Source of the DNA: Actinophytocola algeriensis
Lineage (GTDB): Bacteria > Actinomycetota > Actinomycetes > Mycobacteriales > Pseudonocardiaceae
DNA length: 64,000 nucleotides
NCBI RefSeq assembly: GCF_014203735.1
Contig: NZ_JACHJQ010000005.1
Location: 310,001 to 374,000 of the forward strand
Direction of reading: 5' to 3'
Shown: one piece after another, positions 25,701-34,630 of the stretch
Numbering within the stretch: position 1 is the first letter of the stretch
How the letters are laid out: each line of letters opens with the position of its first letter
Program-made: the position numbers and the translations under genes
Notes under the pieces: model-generated
The model's input: the letters and a program-made list of their open reading frames with translations, nothing else
Told to the model about the DNA's origin: nothing
Databases searched by the model: none

Positions 25701-25729
25701 CGGCGACCCTGTACGCCGGGATCCGCTGA
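22721..25729 (+). CDS. AfsR/SARP-family regulator with NB-ARC ATPase and TPR domains
   Basis: A 1002-residue regulator. Residues 1-110 are an OmpR-like winged helix (LTVRAG end), and 115-255 are the bacterial transcriptional activation domain (HPLRERIRAQLMRALHRAG). Residues 290-560 are an NB-ARC ATPase with P-loop SGLGGIGKTALAVQ (about 310-323) and Walker B RVLVVLDDVLD (about 389-399). Residues 690-1000 are TPR repeats (LLISMAGLRYLRRRYGPAEEA...). Such proteins activate secondary-metabolite or stress genes in actinomycetes. The GTG at 22721 has a GGAGGTGAG site. No biosynthetic cluster lies beside it, so its target is unclear. Confidence 0.92.
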   Translation: MAVVFRILGRLEVSEVGTVSDVEDAGDLGVGTPIAIAGGHARQLLGVLLLHEGRLVGIDTLAEVLWDDDPPPSCRKLIQARMSQLRRSLGAVVELDGSRDGYRLTVRAGTVDLREHRALVRDAASGTTPADTEVLLDRALSLWHWPALAELAGTARGARIVADLTEEYLATVEAHADAALASGRCPALAARLAPVLDEHPLRERIRAQLMRALHRAGRQADALAVFDRGRRLLADELGVDPGQELRAAHAEILAGDDPAGPAVRTEPVAPVPRQLPPALGDFTGQWAELAEIEAVLRAERAHDEPAAVVTVSGLGGIGKTALAVQAGHRLKTVYTDGQLFAVLGGARAQPVDPAIVLGRFLRALGVPATAVPDDPEERGELYRSLLAERRVLVVLDDVLDEAQLAPLLPASGTCGVLVTGRVRLGALGGARRVVLGEMSEADSVALLRNSTDGRLAAAADAELSALVGLCARLPLALRIVGSLLASRPHWRLADLVSRLADEQHRLDALRYRDLEVRASFGLSYAGLRPAAGRLFRLLGLLEAPDFPLWAAAAVVDSELGAAQDLLDELVDVHLLDVTGTPHGQARYGFHDLLRAYARERAEAEEPAAGRHAAVVRALGALLAFTDIADRDHMGQNMFQRDAPRWRPDLVGASLPPDVLPMTVLDTERTALVAAVRQAADLGRDELCCELAVGGQALFETERYFDDWQTCYDTAMDLARTAGNLRGQARLLISMAGLRYLRRRYGPAEEANTEAMHLFERIGDQRGYLEALSNAPFFLVPNGRLTEAITAGGEAFERLTANGQAAAALHAYSQVGLAHLQAGRPGTAVAVLAEIVAGAREQGIRTLVARDTYWLGQAELALGHQPEAEKAFTELSAHVDDIGPSGDFYAAHAWGCLHLARGEYADARRRLLEGVEIARGLHDPLFEARVLVELLDLHLRDGDDLPAAISLGEHAVGVARGINYPYLLAGILDKLARLHTATGDDTAADRLAGEAATLYAGIR

Positions 25730-25750
25730 TCCGCGCGGTCCGGCGCAGCG

Positions 25751-26086
25751 CTACGGCCGGGATCCGGCCACCGACTGTTCTCCGGCGTCCACCGTGTCGA
25801 CGGGGATGCCGGCGGGCGGCGGCTCGTCGGGACGCTCATCGACGACGGCCGGGACCACGGCGAGCCGCGCACCGGTGAGCAGGGCCGCGATCCCGGCGGC
25901 ATGGCCCGTGGACAGCCGCACGCTCGTCGACGGCTCCTCGGACTGCCCGTCGAACACCATGATGTGGCGCGGGCCGCGGTCTTCCGCGACGATGACCAGC
26001 AGCTGTTCGCTGTCGTCGCCGACGCGCGTGTCATAGCGCCATCCGATGCCGGGCAGTCGTCGTTCCTGAACCACGAGTTCCGACAT
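25751..26086 (-). CDS. KhtT N-terminal-like small protein
   Basis: A 111-residue protein. Residues 1-75 (LPGIGWRYDTRV...EQLLVIVAEDRGPRHIMVFDG...STSVRLSTGHAAGIAALLTG) match the N-terminal domain of KhtT-type regulatory subunits of CPA2 K+/H+ antiporters. The usual TrkA_C domain is absent; a Pro/Val-rich tail takes its place. No antiporter gene is nearby. It may be a stand-alone regulator or a remnant. It lies 13 bases after a STAS-like gene on the same strand. Confidence 0.68.
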   Translation of the reverse strand: MSELVVQERRLPGIGWRYDTRVGDDSEQLLVIVAEDRGPRHIMVFDGQSEEPSTSVRLSTGHAAGIAALLTGARLAVVPAVVDERPDEPPPAGIPVDTVDAGEQSVAGSRP

Positions 26087-26099
26087 CAGCTACCTGCTT

Positions 26100-26483
26100 T
26101 CACGTTCCGGCCCTGGTCCACCTGCGTCCTCGTGTGTCGACCACCACCACGTCGCCGGGAAGGTCGAAGGCGACGAGCGAACCGAGGATCATGGGTCGTA
26201 CACCGGACAGCGTGATGGTCGTTCCCGTGCCGACGATCGGGCGCACCACGTTGACGAGAAGGGTCAGTTGCGCCTGCGGCAACACGGCGGCATGGGACAG
26301 GTCGATGACGAGCTCGCCCGGTTCTTCCGCGCTGCCGGTGTCGTGACGGTTGTCGTAGGCCGCCCGCACGTCGGCCGCGATGGCCGAAACGTAGCGGCCC
26401 AGCTGTCCGGCGACCTCCCGGGTTGGGTGGATCCGGACCGTGTGACGGGGTGCCGGCACCACCGGATCCTTGTGTGCTTTCAC
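26100..26483 (-). CDS. STAS-like protein (anti-sigma antagonist fold), degenerate
   Basis: About 127 residues from the GTG at 26483. The strand-helix pattern ELVIDLSHAAVLPQAQLTLLVNVVRPIVGTGTTITLSGVRP (two adjoining segments) resembles STAS domains of anti-anti-sigma factors. The usual phosphorylated Ser in the loop after the strand is not evident (AVLPQAQL). It is probably a divergent STAS protein in a general-stress switch. The longer open frame upstream reads like noise. The start is uncertain. Confidence 0.55.
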   Translation of the reverse strand: MKAHKDPVVPAPRHTVRIHPTREVAGQLGRYVSAIAADVRAAYDNRHDTGSAEEPGELVIDLSHAAVLPQAQLTLLVNVVRPIVGTGTTITLSGVRPMILGSLVAFDLPGDVVVVDTRGRRWTRAGT

Positions 26484-26697
26484 ACCATCTACTGTGCCGG
26501 GACGAACGCTGTGCTGCTTGTCCGTCGCCGACAACGAAGAGGGCGTGGTTTGTCGCCGCCCTACAGGTGACCGCGCGGCCGTGGTCGCCGGACAGCACGA
26601 CTCCTGCCGGCGGCCCCCAGGGGTGACGGTGCCGAACACTGCCGTAACGTGAAGGTGTAACCGGCGTGGTGCGACCTGGTGGATCCAGTGGAGGTGG

Positions 26698-28308
26698 GTG
26701 TTGACGGCCGCTGGACAGCAGTCTGCTGTGGACGTGGTGGGGGAGGCGGGCCGTCGGCGAACCTTCGCGGTGATCAGCCATCCGGACGCGGGCAAGTCCA
26801 CCCTGACGGAGGCGCTTGCGTTGCACGCGCGGGTGATCTCGGAGGCGGGTGCGGTACACGGCAAGGCAGGCCGGCGTGGCGTGGTGTCGGACTGGCTGGC
26901 GATGGAGCAGGCGCGCGGCATCTCGATCACGTCGGCGGCGTTGCAGTTCTCCTACGGCGACACCGTGATCAACATGCTGGACACCCCTGGCCACGCCGAC
27001 TTCTCCGAGGACACCTACCGGGTCCTGTCCGCTGTGGACTCCGCGGTGATGCTGCTGGACGCGGCGAAGGGGCTGGAGCCGCAGACGCTGAAGCTGTTCG
27101 ACGTGTGCAGGCACCGGGGCATCCCGGTGATCACGTTCGTCAACAAGTGGGACCGCCCTGGCCGTGAGGCGCTGGAGCTGTGCGACGAGCTGGTCGAGCG
27201 GATCGGCTTGCAGCCCATGCCGTTGACCTGGCCGGTCGGGGAAGCGGGCCAGTTCCAGGGCGTGCGCGACTGTCTCGACGGGACGTTCGTCCGCTACCAG
27301 CGCACCGCGGGCGGCGCCACCGCGGCGGCAGAGGAACGCCTGACCCCGGACCAGGCGCAGGCTGAGATAGGTGCGGACTGGGCGCGAGCCGCCGAGGAGG
27401 CGGACCTGCTCGCCGCTTCGGGTGGCGAGTTCGACCCGGCCCGGTTCATCGCCGCGAACGCGTCGCCGGTCCTGTTCGGGTCGGCGGTGCTGAACTTCGG
27501 AGTGCGGCACCTGCTGGACGTGCTGGTCGAACTCGCCCCCCGTCCGGTTCCCCGGCGGGACGCCGACGGGAACTCGCGGGCGCTGGACGCGCCGTTCTCG
27601 GCGTTCGTGTTCAAGGTGCAGACCGGGATGGACCCCTCGCACCGCGACCAGGTCGCGTTCGCCCGGGTGTGCTCCGGGGTGTTCGAACGCGGCATGGTCG
27701 TCACCAACGCCACGACCGGGCGGCCGTTCGCGACCAAGTACGCCCATCAGGTGTTCGGGCAGCAGCGGTCCACACTGGACACTGCCTACCCCGGTGACGT
27801 GATCGGCCTCGTGAACGCCACCGCGCTCCGCGTCGGCGACACGCTGTACGCCGGGAAACCGACGGTCCGGTACCCGGGACTGCCCAGCTTCGCGCCCGGC
27901 TTCTTCTCGGTCGCGCGCCCCGCGGAGGTGGGGCGGGCCAAGCAGTTCCGCAAGGGCATCGAGCAGCTCGGGTCCGAAGGTGTGGTGCAGGTGCTGCGCT
28001 CGGACCGGCGGGGCGACGCGGCGCCGGTGCTCGCCGCGGTCGGTCCGATGCAGTTCGAGGTCGCCGTACACCGCCTCGACACCGAGTTCGGCGTACCGGT
28101 CAACCTGGAGTCGCTGCCGTACACGGTCGCGCGCCGGCTCGACGACCCCGTCCAGCGGTCCATTGTCGACACCGGGCGCCGCAGCGAAGTGCTCTCCCGT
28201 GCCGACGGGACCGACCTGGCGCTGTTCACCGACCAGCACGCGCTCAACGTGATGCTGCGCCTGCACCCCGACCTCGTCGTGAGCTCCCTCGTCGCGGGCA
28301 CTGACTGA
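26698..28308 (+). CDS. prfC: Peptide chain release factor 3
   Basis: A 536-residue translational GTPase that recycles RF1/RF2 from terminated ribosomes. The G motifs are intact: G1 HPDAGKST (about 25-32), switch I region GVVSDWLAMEQARGISITSAA, G3 DTPGHADFSED, G4 NKWDRPGR. Domains II and III follow (FSAFVFKVQTGMDPSHRDQVAFARV, GPMQFEVAVHRL). The length is that of RF3 rather than EF-G. The GTG start at 26698 sits in a GGAGGTGG context. The gene is monocistronic. Confidence 0.95.
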   Translation: MLTAAGQQSAVDVVGEAGRRRTFAVISHPDAGKSTLTEALALHARVISEAGAVHGKAGRRGVVSDWLAMEQARGISITSAALQFSYGDTVINMLDTPGHADFSEDTYRVLSAVDSAVMLLDAAKGLEPQTLKLFDVCRHRGIPVITFVNKWDRPGREALELCDELVERIGLQPMPLTWPVGEAGQFQGVRDCLDGTFVRYQRTAGGATAAAEERLTPDQAQAEIGADWARAAEEADLLAASGGEFDPARFIAANASPVLFGSAVLNFGVRHLLDVLVELAPRPVPRRDADGNSRALDAPFSAFVFKVQTGMDPSHRDQVAFARVCSGVFERGMVVTNATTGRPFATKYAHQVFGQQRSTLDTAYPGDVIGLVNATALRVGDTLYAGKPTVRYPGLPSFAPGFFSVARPAEVGRAKQFRKGIEQLGSEGVVQVLRSDRRGDAAPVLAAVGPMQFEVAVHRLDTEFGVPVNLESLPYTVARRLDDPVQRSIVDTGRRSEVLSRADGTDLALFTDQHALNVMLRLHPDLVVSSLVAGTD

Positions 28309-28368
28309 GCACACGGCGCGGCCAAGGGGTGCCGGTACGGTGTCGGGTGCCGGTGAAAGGGGTGCGAC

Positions 28369-28779
28369 GTGCGTGAACGGATGCAGATCGGTGAGGTGGC
28401 CGAGCGCACCGGGTTGTCGCTGCGCACCATCCGCTACTACGAGGAAGTCGGGCTGGCGGTGCCCAGCGCCCGCAGTCAGGGCGGGTTCCGGCTCTACACC
28501 GAACCGGACCTGGACCGGCTCGAGCTCGTCAAACGCATGAAGCCACTGGGTTTCCAGCTGGAGGAGATGCGGGACCTGCTCGCCGTGCTCGATCCCCAGC
28601 CCGGCGCGCCCCACGTCGACGACCCGGCGGCGCGGCTCGCGGAGTTCAGCGCCACCGCCGAGGAGGCGTGCGAGCAGTTGCGTGCGAAGCTGCGCGTCGC
28701 CGAGGAGTTCGCGGCGATGCTCCGAACGCGTCTTCGTCCTTCCCGGACACGGGGGAAGGCGGGGCGATCCGCGCACTGA
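28369..28779 (+). CDS. MerR family regulator
   Basis: A 136-residue MerR-type activator. The N-terminal winged helix is IGEVAERTGLSLRTIRYYEEVGL (about 5-27, in two segments), followed by the dimerisation coiled coil around DLDRLELVKRMKPLGFQLEEMRDLL. No Cys is present for metal sensing, so it is probably not a metal sensor. It sits upstream of a SulP transporter on the same strand, a plausible target. The GTG start has a GAAAGGGG site. Confidence 0.88.
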   Translation: MRERMQIGEVAERTGLSLRTIRYYEEVGLAVPSARSQGGFRLYTEPDLDRLELVKRMKPLGFQLEEMRDLLAVLDPQPGAPHVDDPAARLAEFSATAEEACEQLRAKLRVAEEFAAMLRTRLRPSRTRGKAGRSAH

Positions 28780-29095
28780 GGACCGGTACCGGCCGACGGT
28801 TCGTCCACTGTCCTTTGTGTACAGACCGCTGATGGCGTTGCCAGTGATCTCGGCCTCACGAGCGAAGGCCGGCGTCAGCCGAACCAGATCCCTGGTCTAA
28901 CGTGAGGCGAGAGTCCGGGTCGGCGGCGCGGCGTGCTCCACCGGCCGGCGGGACGACCGTCCGCCATGCGTCTGTCCTGGGGGCATCGACGCCCCTTGGT
29001 CGCCGCAGGAACAGTTCGTACGCCGGCACAGCAGCCGACACAGCCGCCCATTTCCCGCGCCGGTGCACCGGCGCTCGACCACGTCAGGTTGCCGC
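28780..29095. other. Intergenic region, MerR to SulP
   Basis: About 316 bases without a supportable gene. It probably holds the SulP promoter, but I could not pick a convincing -35/-10 pair or a MerR-type dyad. An in-frame GTG at 29063 could extend SulP into this region by 11 residues. Confidence 0.4.
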
Positions 29096-30598
29096 GTGCC
29101 CTCATCCGTGTCTCTGTCGTTCCTCCGTGCCCGTTTCTCCCGGCCGTCGTGGCTGTCGCCGCGCGTGGCGCGGACCGAGGTACTGGCCGGTTTGGTGGTC
29201 GCGCTCGCGTTGATCCCCGAGGCGATCTCGTTCTCCATCATCGCGGGCGTGGACCCGAGCGTCGGGTTGTTCGCGTCGTTCACGATGGCGGTGGTGATCT
29301 CGGTCGTCGGCGGTCGTCCCGCGATGATCTCCGCGGCCACCGGTGCGATCGCCCTCGTGGTCGCGCCGCTGGCCAGGGAACACGGCCTGAGCTACCTGAT
29401 CGCAGCGGTCATCCTGGGTGGACTGGTGCAGATCGTGCTCGGCGCGCTGGGCACCGCGCGGCTGATGCGGTTCGTGCCGCGCAGCGTCATGGTCGGGTTC
29501 GTCAACGCGCTGGCGATCCTGATCTTCCTGGCGCAGGTGCCGGAGCTGATCGACGTGCCGTGGGCGGTGTACCCGCTGTTCGCCGCTGGCCTGGCACTGA
29601 TGCTGGTGTTCCCAAGGCTCACCAGGGTGGTCCCGGCGCCGCTCGTGTCGATCGTCGCGCTCACCGCGCTGACCGTCGCCGCGGGCATCGCCGTGCCGGC
29701 GGTCGGCGACAAGGGCGCACTGCCCTCCGCGCTTCCGGTGCCGGGGCTGCCGCAGGTGCCGTTCACCCTGGACACCCTGACGCTGCTCGCGCCATACGCG
29801 ATCGCGTTCGCGCTGGTCGGTTTGATGGAGTCGCTGATGACCGCGAAGCTGGTCGACGACATCACCGACACCGGTTCCAACAAGACCCGTGAGTCCGTCG
29901 GCCAGGGCATCGCCAACGTCGTCACCGGGTTCTTCGGCGGCATGGGCGGCTGCGCGATGATCGGCCAGACCATGATCAACGTGAAGACCGCGGGCGCCCG
30001 CACGCGGCTGTCCACCTTCCTCGCCGGGGCGTTCCTGATGGCGTTGTGCATCGCCGTCGGCCCGCTGGTGTCCCGGATCCCGATGGCCGCCCTGGTCGCG
30101 GTGATGGTGCTGGTCGCGTTCGCGACCTTCGACTGGCACAGCGTCGCCCCCGCCACGCTCAAGCGGATGCCGGCCGGCGAGATCACCGTCATGGTCGTGA
30201 CCGTCGCCGTCGTGGTGGCCACCCACAACCTGGCCATCGGTGTCATCGCGGGCGTGCTCACCGCGCTGGTCATCTTCGCCCGCCGGGTCGCGCACCTGGC
30301 GGGCGTCACCGCCGTACACGACCCCGACGGCACCGAGGTCGTGTACGCCGTCACCGGCGAGCTGTTCTTCGCCTCCAGCAACGACCTGGTCTACCGGTTC
30401 GACTACGCAGGCGACCCGGACCGGGTCGTCATCGACCTCACCGCCGCCCACATCTGGGACGCCTCCACCGTCGCCGCCCTCGACGCCATCACCACCAAGT
30501 ACAACGCCCGCGGCAAGACCGTCGAGATCGTCGGCCTCAACGAACACAGCGCCACCATGCACAGCCGGCTCACCGGTGAACTCACCCCGAGTCACTAG
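29096..30598 (+). CDS. SulP family anion transporter with STAS domain
   Basis: A 500-residue membrane protein of the SulP/SLC26 family (sulfate, bicarbonate or other anions). It has ten or more hydrophobic helices and the family segments LAGLVVALALIPEAISFSII, GRPAMISAATGAIALVVAP and GFFGGMGGCAMIGQTMIN. A C-terminal cytoplasmic STAS domain follows (DRVVIDLTAAHIWDASTVAALD, about 440-460). The length is standard. The GTG at 29096 removes an Arg-rich leader. The transported anion is not determinable. Confidence 0.9.
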   Translation: MPSSVSLSFLRARFSRPSWLSPRVARTEVLAGLVVALALIPEAISFSIIAGVDPSVGLFASFTMAVVISVVGGRPAMISAATGAIALVVAPLAREHGLSYLIAAVILGGLVQIVLGALGTARLMRFVPRSVMVGFVNALAILIFLAQVPELIDVPWAVYPLFAAGLALMLVFPRLTRVVPAPLVSIVALTALTVAAGIAVPAVGDKGALPSALPVPGLPQVPFTLDTLTLLAPYAIAFALVGLMESLMTAKLVDDITDTGSNKTRESVGQGIANVVTGFFGGMGGCAMIGQTMINVKTAGARTRLSTFLAGAFLMALCIAVGPLVSRIPMAALVAVMVLVAFATFDWHSVAPATLKRMPAGEITVMVVTVAVVVATHNLAIGVIAGVLTALVIFARRVAHLAGVTAVHDPDGTEVVYAVTGELFFASSNDLVYRFDYAGDPDRVVIDLTAAHIWDASTVAALDAITTKYNARGKTVEIVGLNEHSATMHSRLTGELTPSH

Positions 30599-30786
30599 GT
30601 CGCGCGCGGGCACGCACTGAAACCCTTCCAGGTCAACGTTGTTGCCGGGCCATCCACTGCCAGATGTGGGGTGCCGTTGCGGCCCCTGTTCCCGACGTAG
30701 CCGAGTGTGCCGCCACCGGGTTGGCCTTCCGCGTGGCTCAGCGCCAGCACGATGTTCCCGCGTCGGTCGAGCCGCGCGCCGGTCAC
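30595..30786 (-). pseudogene. Possible remnant of a coding region
   Basis: Between two genes, the minus strand has a 63-codon frame with coding-like third-position GC (start GTG 30786, TGARLDRRGNIVLALSHAEG...). The same frame continues upstream to a TGA without a better start. It overlaps the last codons of the SulP gene. It could be the tail of a decayed exported protein. I do not recognise the family, so this is a weak call. Confidence 0.25.
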
Positions 30787-30884
30787 GGTCCGGTCGAGGT
30801 CGTACCCGGCGGCGCCGGCGATCGGGTTGGTGGCCGTGGCGTGGACTCGTGATCGCCGGTGCGGACGACGTCACCGTTGCCGGG

Positions 30885-31337
30885 TCAGCGCAACCGTTCG
30901 GCGACTTGCTCCAGACCGGCCCTGATCAGCCGGCCGTACTCGTCGTCGCCCAGCGTGTCGATCGTGTCCTGCGCCTGGTGAAGGTGCTCGCGGGCACGGG
31001 TGAGATCCCCCAGCTTGCGGTGGCACTCGCTCAGGTTCAGGTGCAACGACGGGTACAAGCCGGCCACCGGAAGCGCCACACCGGCTTGCGCGACCCGGGT
31101 GTCGGTGAGCAGGTCGGCGGCCGCAAGTGCTCGCTGGTCCCAGATCAGCTCCTGGCGCACGTCGTCCTGCACGTCGGCCATCGCATGCGCGAGCGTGCAA
31201 CGGTGCAGCGGGTCTCCCCGCTCGCCGCCGATCTCGTCCCAGATCCCGGCGAACAGGACGCGAGCGGCTTCCCGTTCGCCGTTGTGGCTGAGCCGCACCG
31301 CTTCGCCGATCCGGATGAGTGTCGGGTCAGTGATCAC
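30885..31337 (-). CDS. Small helical repeat protein (TPR-like)
   Basis: About 150 residues of alpha-helical repeats (EREAARVLFAGIWDEIG, HLNLSECHRKLGDLTRAREHLHQAQDTI). The GTG start at 31337 follows GGAGCCGCAG. It resembles stand-alone tetratricopeptide proteins of unknown role that are frequent in Pseudonocardiales. It probably mediates protein contacts in the cytoplasm. Confidence 0.72.
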   Translation of the reverse strand: MITDPTLIRIGEAVRLSHNGEREAARVLFAGIWDEIGGERGDPLHRCTLAHAMADVQDDVRQELIWDQRALAAADLLTDTRVAQAGVALPVAGLYPSLHLNLSECHRKLGDLTRAREHLHQAQDTIDTLGDDEYGRLIRAGLEQVAERLR

Positions 31338-31486
31338 CTGCGGCTCCTCCTCAGCCCACCACGCGTAGACCGACCGTATCCCCGATCCGGCCACCGGAAC
31401 AACAACCGCCCGCCGCTGCTCATGCGGCAACGGGCGGCGCCAGCGATACCTGCTTTCCGGGCCACCACTTGCCTGTGCGCCTGCCG

Positions 31487-32485
31487 TCACCGCACACGAC
31501 GACGGCTGACAGCCGTCGAGCCCAGGCCGGTGCGGGGCCGCTCGCCGGCCGGGAAGGAGGTGTGGGTGAGGTTCTCGGAGATCTGCCAGATCCGTTCGGC
31601 GTCGTCCTCGCTGCGAAGGCGGGAGTAGACGGTCTGTTCGGCCGGTGCGCCTGCCAGGTGCCCGAGACCGCTGGGCCCGTACAGCCGGGCGCCGCGCGCG
31701 TCGGGCGAGGTGGCGGCCAGCAGGGCCGGAAGCAGGGCGGTCTCGACCGTCCCGAGGAGGATGCCGCGGCGCGAGAGAGCACGGATGACGCGCACACCGG
31801 CGGTGTCCCGTGCCCGGCCGACCTCGGGACGCGCGGCCAGCAGGTTGGTGGGGGCGACGCCGGGGTGGGCGAGGTTGCTGGTGATGCCCCAGCCCGCGGC
31901 CTGGCTGCGCCGGTCCAGTTCGAGTCCGAACAGGCCGAAGGCGATCTTGGACTGGCTGTACGCGCGGCGGCCGTTGTAGGACCGTTCCCAGTTCAGGTCG
32001 TCCCAGTTGATGGCTTTCTCGTTCGCGGCGACACTGATCTGCGAGGTCACGCGCGCCCGTCCCGCGCGCAGCAGGGGCAGCAGGTTGGCGACGAGCGCGA
32101 AATGCCCCAGGTGGTTGCTGCCGAACTGCAGCTCGAAGCCGTCCGTGGTGGTCTGCCGGTCCGGTGGGGTCATCACGCCTGCGTTGTTGACGAGGATGTG
32201 GATCGGCCGGTCCTCGCCGCGCAGCGTGGCGCCCAGCGCGGCGACCGAGCTCAGTGACGACAGGTCGAGGTCCCGCAGGGACAGGACCGCTTCCGGGTGC
32301 TGCCGCTTGATCTTCGCGACCGCCGCTTCGCCCTTGCCGGGGTTGCGGACGGGCATGACGACCTCGGCACCGGCGGCGGCGAGGCGGGCCGCCAGGCCCA
32401 GGCCGACACCGTCGCTGGCGCCGGTGACGACGGCGAGCTTCCCGGTGAGGTCGGGAACGGTGATGTCCGGTTTCGTGCGTGCCAT
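31487..32485 (-). CDS. Short-chain dehydrogenase/reductase
   Basis: A 332-residue classical SDR. The cofactor motif is [10 protein letters not shown] (about 21-30), NNAGV is present, and the catalytic site has Ser in SQISVAA with YSQSK (Tyr-x3-Lys). A longer C-terminal region than the 250-residue norm is typical of the retinol/WWOX-like branch (SDR, NADP). It is divergent from an MmyB-type regulator, an arrangement common in actinomycetes in which the regulator controls the SDR gene. The substrate is unknown. Confidence 0.9.
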   Translation of the reverse strand: MARTKPDITVPDLTGKLAVVTGASDGVGLGLAARLAAAGAEVVMPVRNPGKGEAAVAKIKRQHPEAVLSLRDLDLSSLSSVAALGATLRGEDRPIHILVNNAGVMTPPDRQTTTDGFELQFGSNHLGHFALVANLLPLLRAGRARVTSQISVAANEKAINWDDLNWERSYNGRRAYSQSKIAFGLFGLELDRRSQAAGWGITSNLAHPGVAPTNLLAARPEVGRARDTAGVRVIRALSRRGILLGTVETALLPALLAATSPDARGARLYGPSGLGHLAGAPAEQTVYSRLRSEDDAERIWQISENLTHTSFPAGERPRTGLGSTAVSRRRVR

Positions 32486-32676
32486 GTGCTGCTCCTGGGG
32501 TTCCTCGTGGACGTGTTCCCAGGCTGCGTCCGATCCACGGGGATAGCCACGGCCTCTCGATCCCAGGCTGACCGGACCCGGCCGACATCGACCCGAAGGG
32601 GGGATCGGCAGTCCGAGGCAGCCGTCCGGCACCGGTGGCAGGATGAAACCGCAGTCGGACCAGGGAGGAAGCAGCC

Positions 32677-33537
32677 GTGATCGACCGGGCTGGGCTCGCC
32701 GAGTTCCTGCGTCGCCGCCGAGAGGCGCTGCAACCAGAAGACGTCGGCCTGCCGCGCGGGCAACGACGCAGGACCGCAGGTCTGCGCCGCGAGGAAGTCG
32801 CCACGCTCTGCCACATCTCCACCGACTACTACAGCAGGCTCGAACGGGAGCGCGGCCCGCACCCGTCCGAGCACATGATCGCCTCGCTCGCGCAGGGCCT
32901 GTACCTGTCCCTCGACGAACGCGACCACCTGTTCCGCCTCGCCGGGCACAACCCGCCTGCGCGAGGCGCGACCAGCGAACACATCAGTCCCGGCCTGCTG
33001 CGCATCTTCGACCGGCTCACCGACACCCCCGCCGAGATCGTCACCGAGCTCGGCGAGACACTCCGGCAGACCCCGCTCGGCGTCGCGGTCACCGGCGACA
33101 CCACCCGGTACACCGGCCCGGCCCGCAGCATCGGCTACCGGTGGTTCACCGACCCGGCCACCAGGGCCAGGTACCACCCCGGCGACCACGCGCTGCACTC
33201 CCGCGTCTTCGCTTCCGGGCTGCGCAAGATGGTCACACTCCGCGGCCCCGGCTCACGGGCCGCTCACCTCCTGGACCTCCTGCTCGCCGGCAGCGAGGAA
33301 TTCCGCACCGTCTGGAAGGAACACGAGATCGGCATCCACTACAACAGCGTCAAACGCTACGTGCACCCCGAGGTCGGCGACCTGGAACTCACCTGCCAGA
33401 CACTCCTCGACCCCGACCAGTCACACCTCCTCCTCGTCTACACCGCCGTCCCCGGCAGCGAAAGCCACGAGAAACTACAGCTTCTCTCCGTGATCGGACC
33501 CCAGCACGACATGCTGAGGACGCCACCGGAGGCGTGA
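32677..33537 (+). CDS. MmyB-type helix-turn-helix regulator
   Basis: A 286-residue regulator with an N-terminal XRE helix-turn-helix ([22 protein letters not shown], about 30-51, two helices). A C-terminal PAS-like ligand domain of the MmyB family follows ([32 protein letters not shown]). These domains bind hydrophobic ligands such as fatty acids. The GTG start has a GGGAGG site. It is divergent from the SDR gene and probably controls it (inference from arrangement). Confidence 0.9.
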   Translation: MIDRAGLAEFLRRRREALQPEDVGLPRGQRRRTAGLRREEVATLCHISTDYYSRLERERGPHPSEHMIASLAQGLYLSLDERDHLFRLAGHNPPARGATSEHISPGLLRIFDRLTDTPAEIVTELGETLRQTPLGVAVTGDTTRYTGPARSIGYRWFTDPATRARYHPGDHALHSRVFASGLRKMVTLRGPGSRAAHLLDLLLAGSEEFRTVWKEHEIGIHYNSVKRYVHPEVGDLELTCQTLLDPDQSHLLLVYTAVPGSESHEKLQLLSVIGPQHDMLRTPPEA

Positions 33538-33585
33538 GTTCCGGCAGCAGCCGCGTCACCCTCCGGACGCCGAAGGTCGTGCCGC

Positions 33586-34524
33586 TCAGCGGCTCACGAC
33601 GGTCTCGCGCTCCACACGCGACAGCTTCTCGGGATTGCGCACGTTGTAGAAGCCGGTGACGTAGCCGTTCTCGAGCCGCACCGCCAGCACGCCGTCGATC
33701 TCCCCGTCGACGCGGACGAGCAGCCCAGGGCCACCGTTGACCTGGACCGGCTCGACCGACCTCCTGGCGCCGCGCTGCCACCAGCCGACGGCCAGCAGGC
33801 GTGCCACCTTGTCCGCCCCCACGACGGGATGGAGCAGGGCATGCCTGATCCCGCCGCCGTCGCTCATGGCGACGACGTCCGGGGCGAGGATGTCGAGCAG
33901 GCTCCGCAGGTCGCCGGTCTCGACCGCGCGCTGGAAGGCCTGGAGCGCGGCTCGGGTCTGCGCAGGGGAAGCGGTGCCGCGTGGTCGGCGCGCGGCGACG
34001 TGCGCCCGTGCCCGGTGGGCGATCTGGCGTACGGCGGCGGGGTTCTTGCCGACGGCCTCCGCGATCTCGTCGTACTCCAGCTCGAACACCTCGCGCAGCA
34101 CGAACACCGCCCGCTCGGTCGGCCCGAGCGTCTCCAGCACCAGCAGCATCGCCATCGAGACGCTCTCGGCGAGCTCGACGTCCTCGGCCACGTCCGGCGC
34201 GGTCAGCAACGGCTCCGGCAGCCACGGGCCGACGTAGGACTCCCTGCGCCGGCCGAGCGCACGCAGCCGGTCCAGCGCCAGCCGGGTGACGATCCGCACC
34301 AGGTAGGCACGCTGCTCCCGCACCGTGCCGGGATCGACGCCCACCCACCGCAGCCAAGTCTCCTGCAGGACGTCTTCGGCGTCGGTGGCCGAGCCGAGCA
34401 TCTCGTAGGCGACGGTGAACAGCAGGTCGCGGTGGCCGACGAACGCCTCGGTGGCGGAGTGCACCGGGTCGCCACGATCGAGCGGCCCGGCCGGGTCCGT
34501 CGTTCGTTCGCCGGGCTGGCTCAT
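33586..34524 (-). CDS. ECF41-type RNA polymerase sigma factor
   Basis: A 312-residue ECF sigma factor of group 41 (SigJ type). The sigma-2 domain (HRDLLFTVAYEMLGSATDAEDVLQETWLRW) and sigma-4 domain (LGPTERAVFVLREVFELEYDEIAEAVG) are followed by the SnoaL-like C-terminal extension (FQRAVETGDLRSLLDILAPDVV...). In ECF41 this extension modulates activity in place of an anti-sigma factor. The ATG at 34524 is chosen over upstream starts because the ECF41 promoter lies just beyond it. The divergent epimerase gene is the classic ECF41 target. Confidence 0.93.
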   Translation of the reverse strand: MSQPGERTTDPAGPLDRGDPVHSATEAFVGHRDLLFTVAYEMLGSATDAEDVLQETWLRWVGVDPGTVREQRAYLVRIVTRLALDRLRALGRRRESYVGPWLPEPLLTAPDVAEDVELAESVSMAMLLVLETLGPTERAVFVLREVFELEYDEIAEAVGKNPAAVRQIAHRARAHVAARRPRGTASPAQTRAALQAFQRAVETGDLRSLLDILAPDVVAMSDGGGIRHALLHPVVGADKVARLLAVGWWQRGARRSVEPVQVNGGPGLLVRVDGEIDGVLAVRLENGYVTGFYNVRNPEKLSRVERETVVSR

Positions 34525-34568
34525 TCCTGGCTCCTGCCTGTTCACGTTCGACGCTGCCACACGCACAA

Positions 34569-34595
34569 GACGCCGGCCCCTCGTGCTTTGTGACA
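34569..34595 (-). promoter_or_regulatory. ECF41 promoter of the sigma gene (perfect consensus)
   Basis: On the minus strand TGTCACA (34595-34589) is separated by exactly 16 bases from CGTC (34572-34569), the published ECF41 promoter pattern. It reads toward the sigma gene starting at 34524 and indicates autoregulation. Confidence 0.85.
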
Positions 34596-34630
34596 CCCGC
34601 GACCGGTCGACCACGTCACACGACCCGCAC

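Noticed and set aside
26484-26930. N-terminal extension of the STAS-like frame
   Set aside because: The added sequence reads as antisense of the RF3 gene and its upstream region, with no homology-like features.
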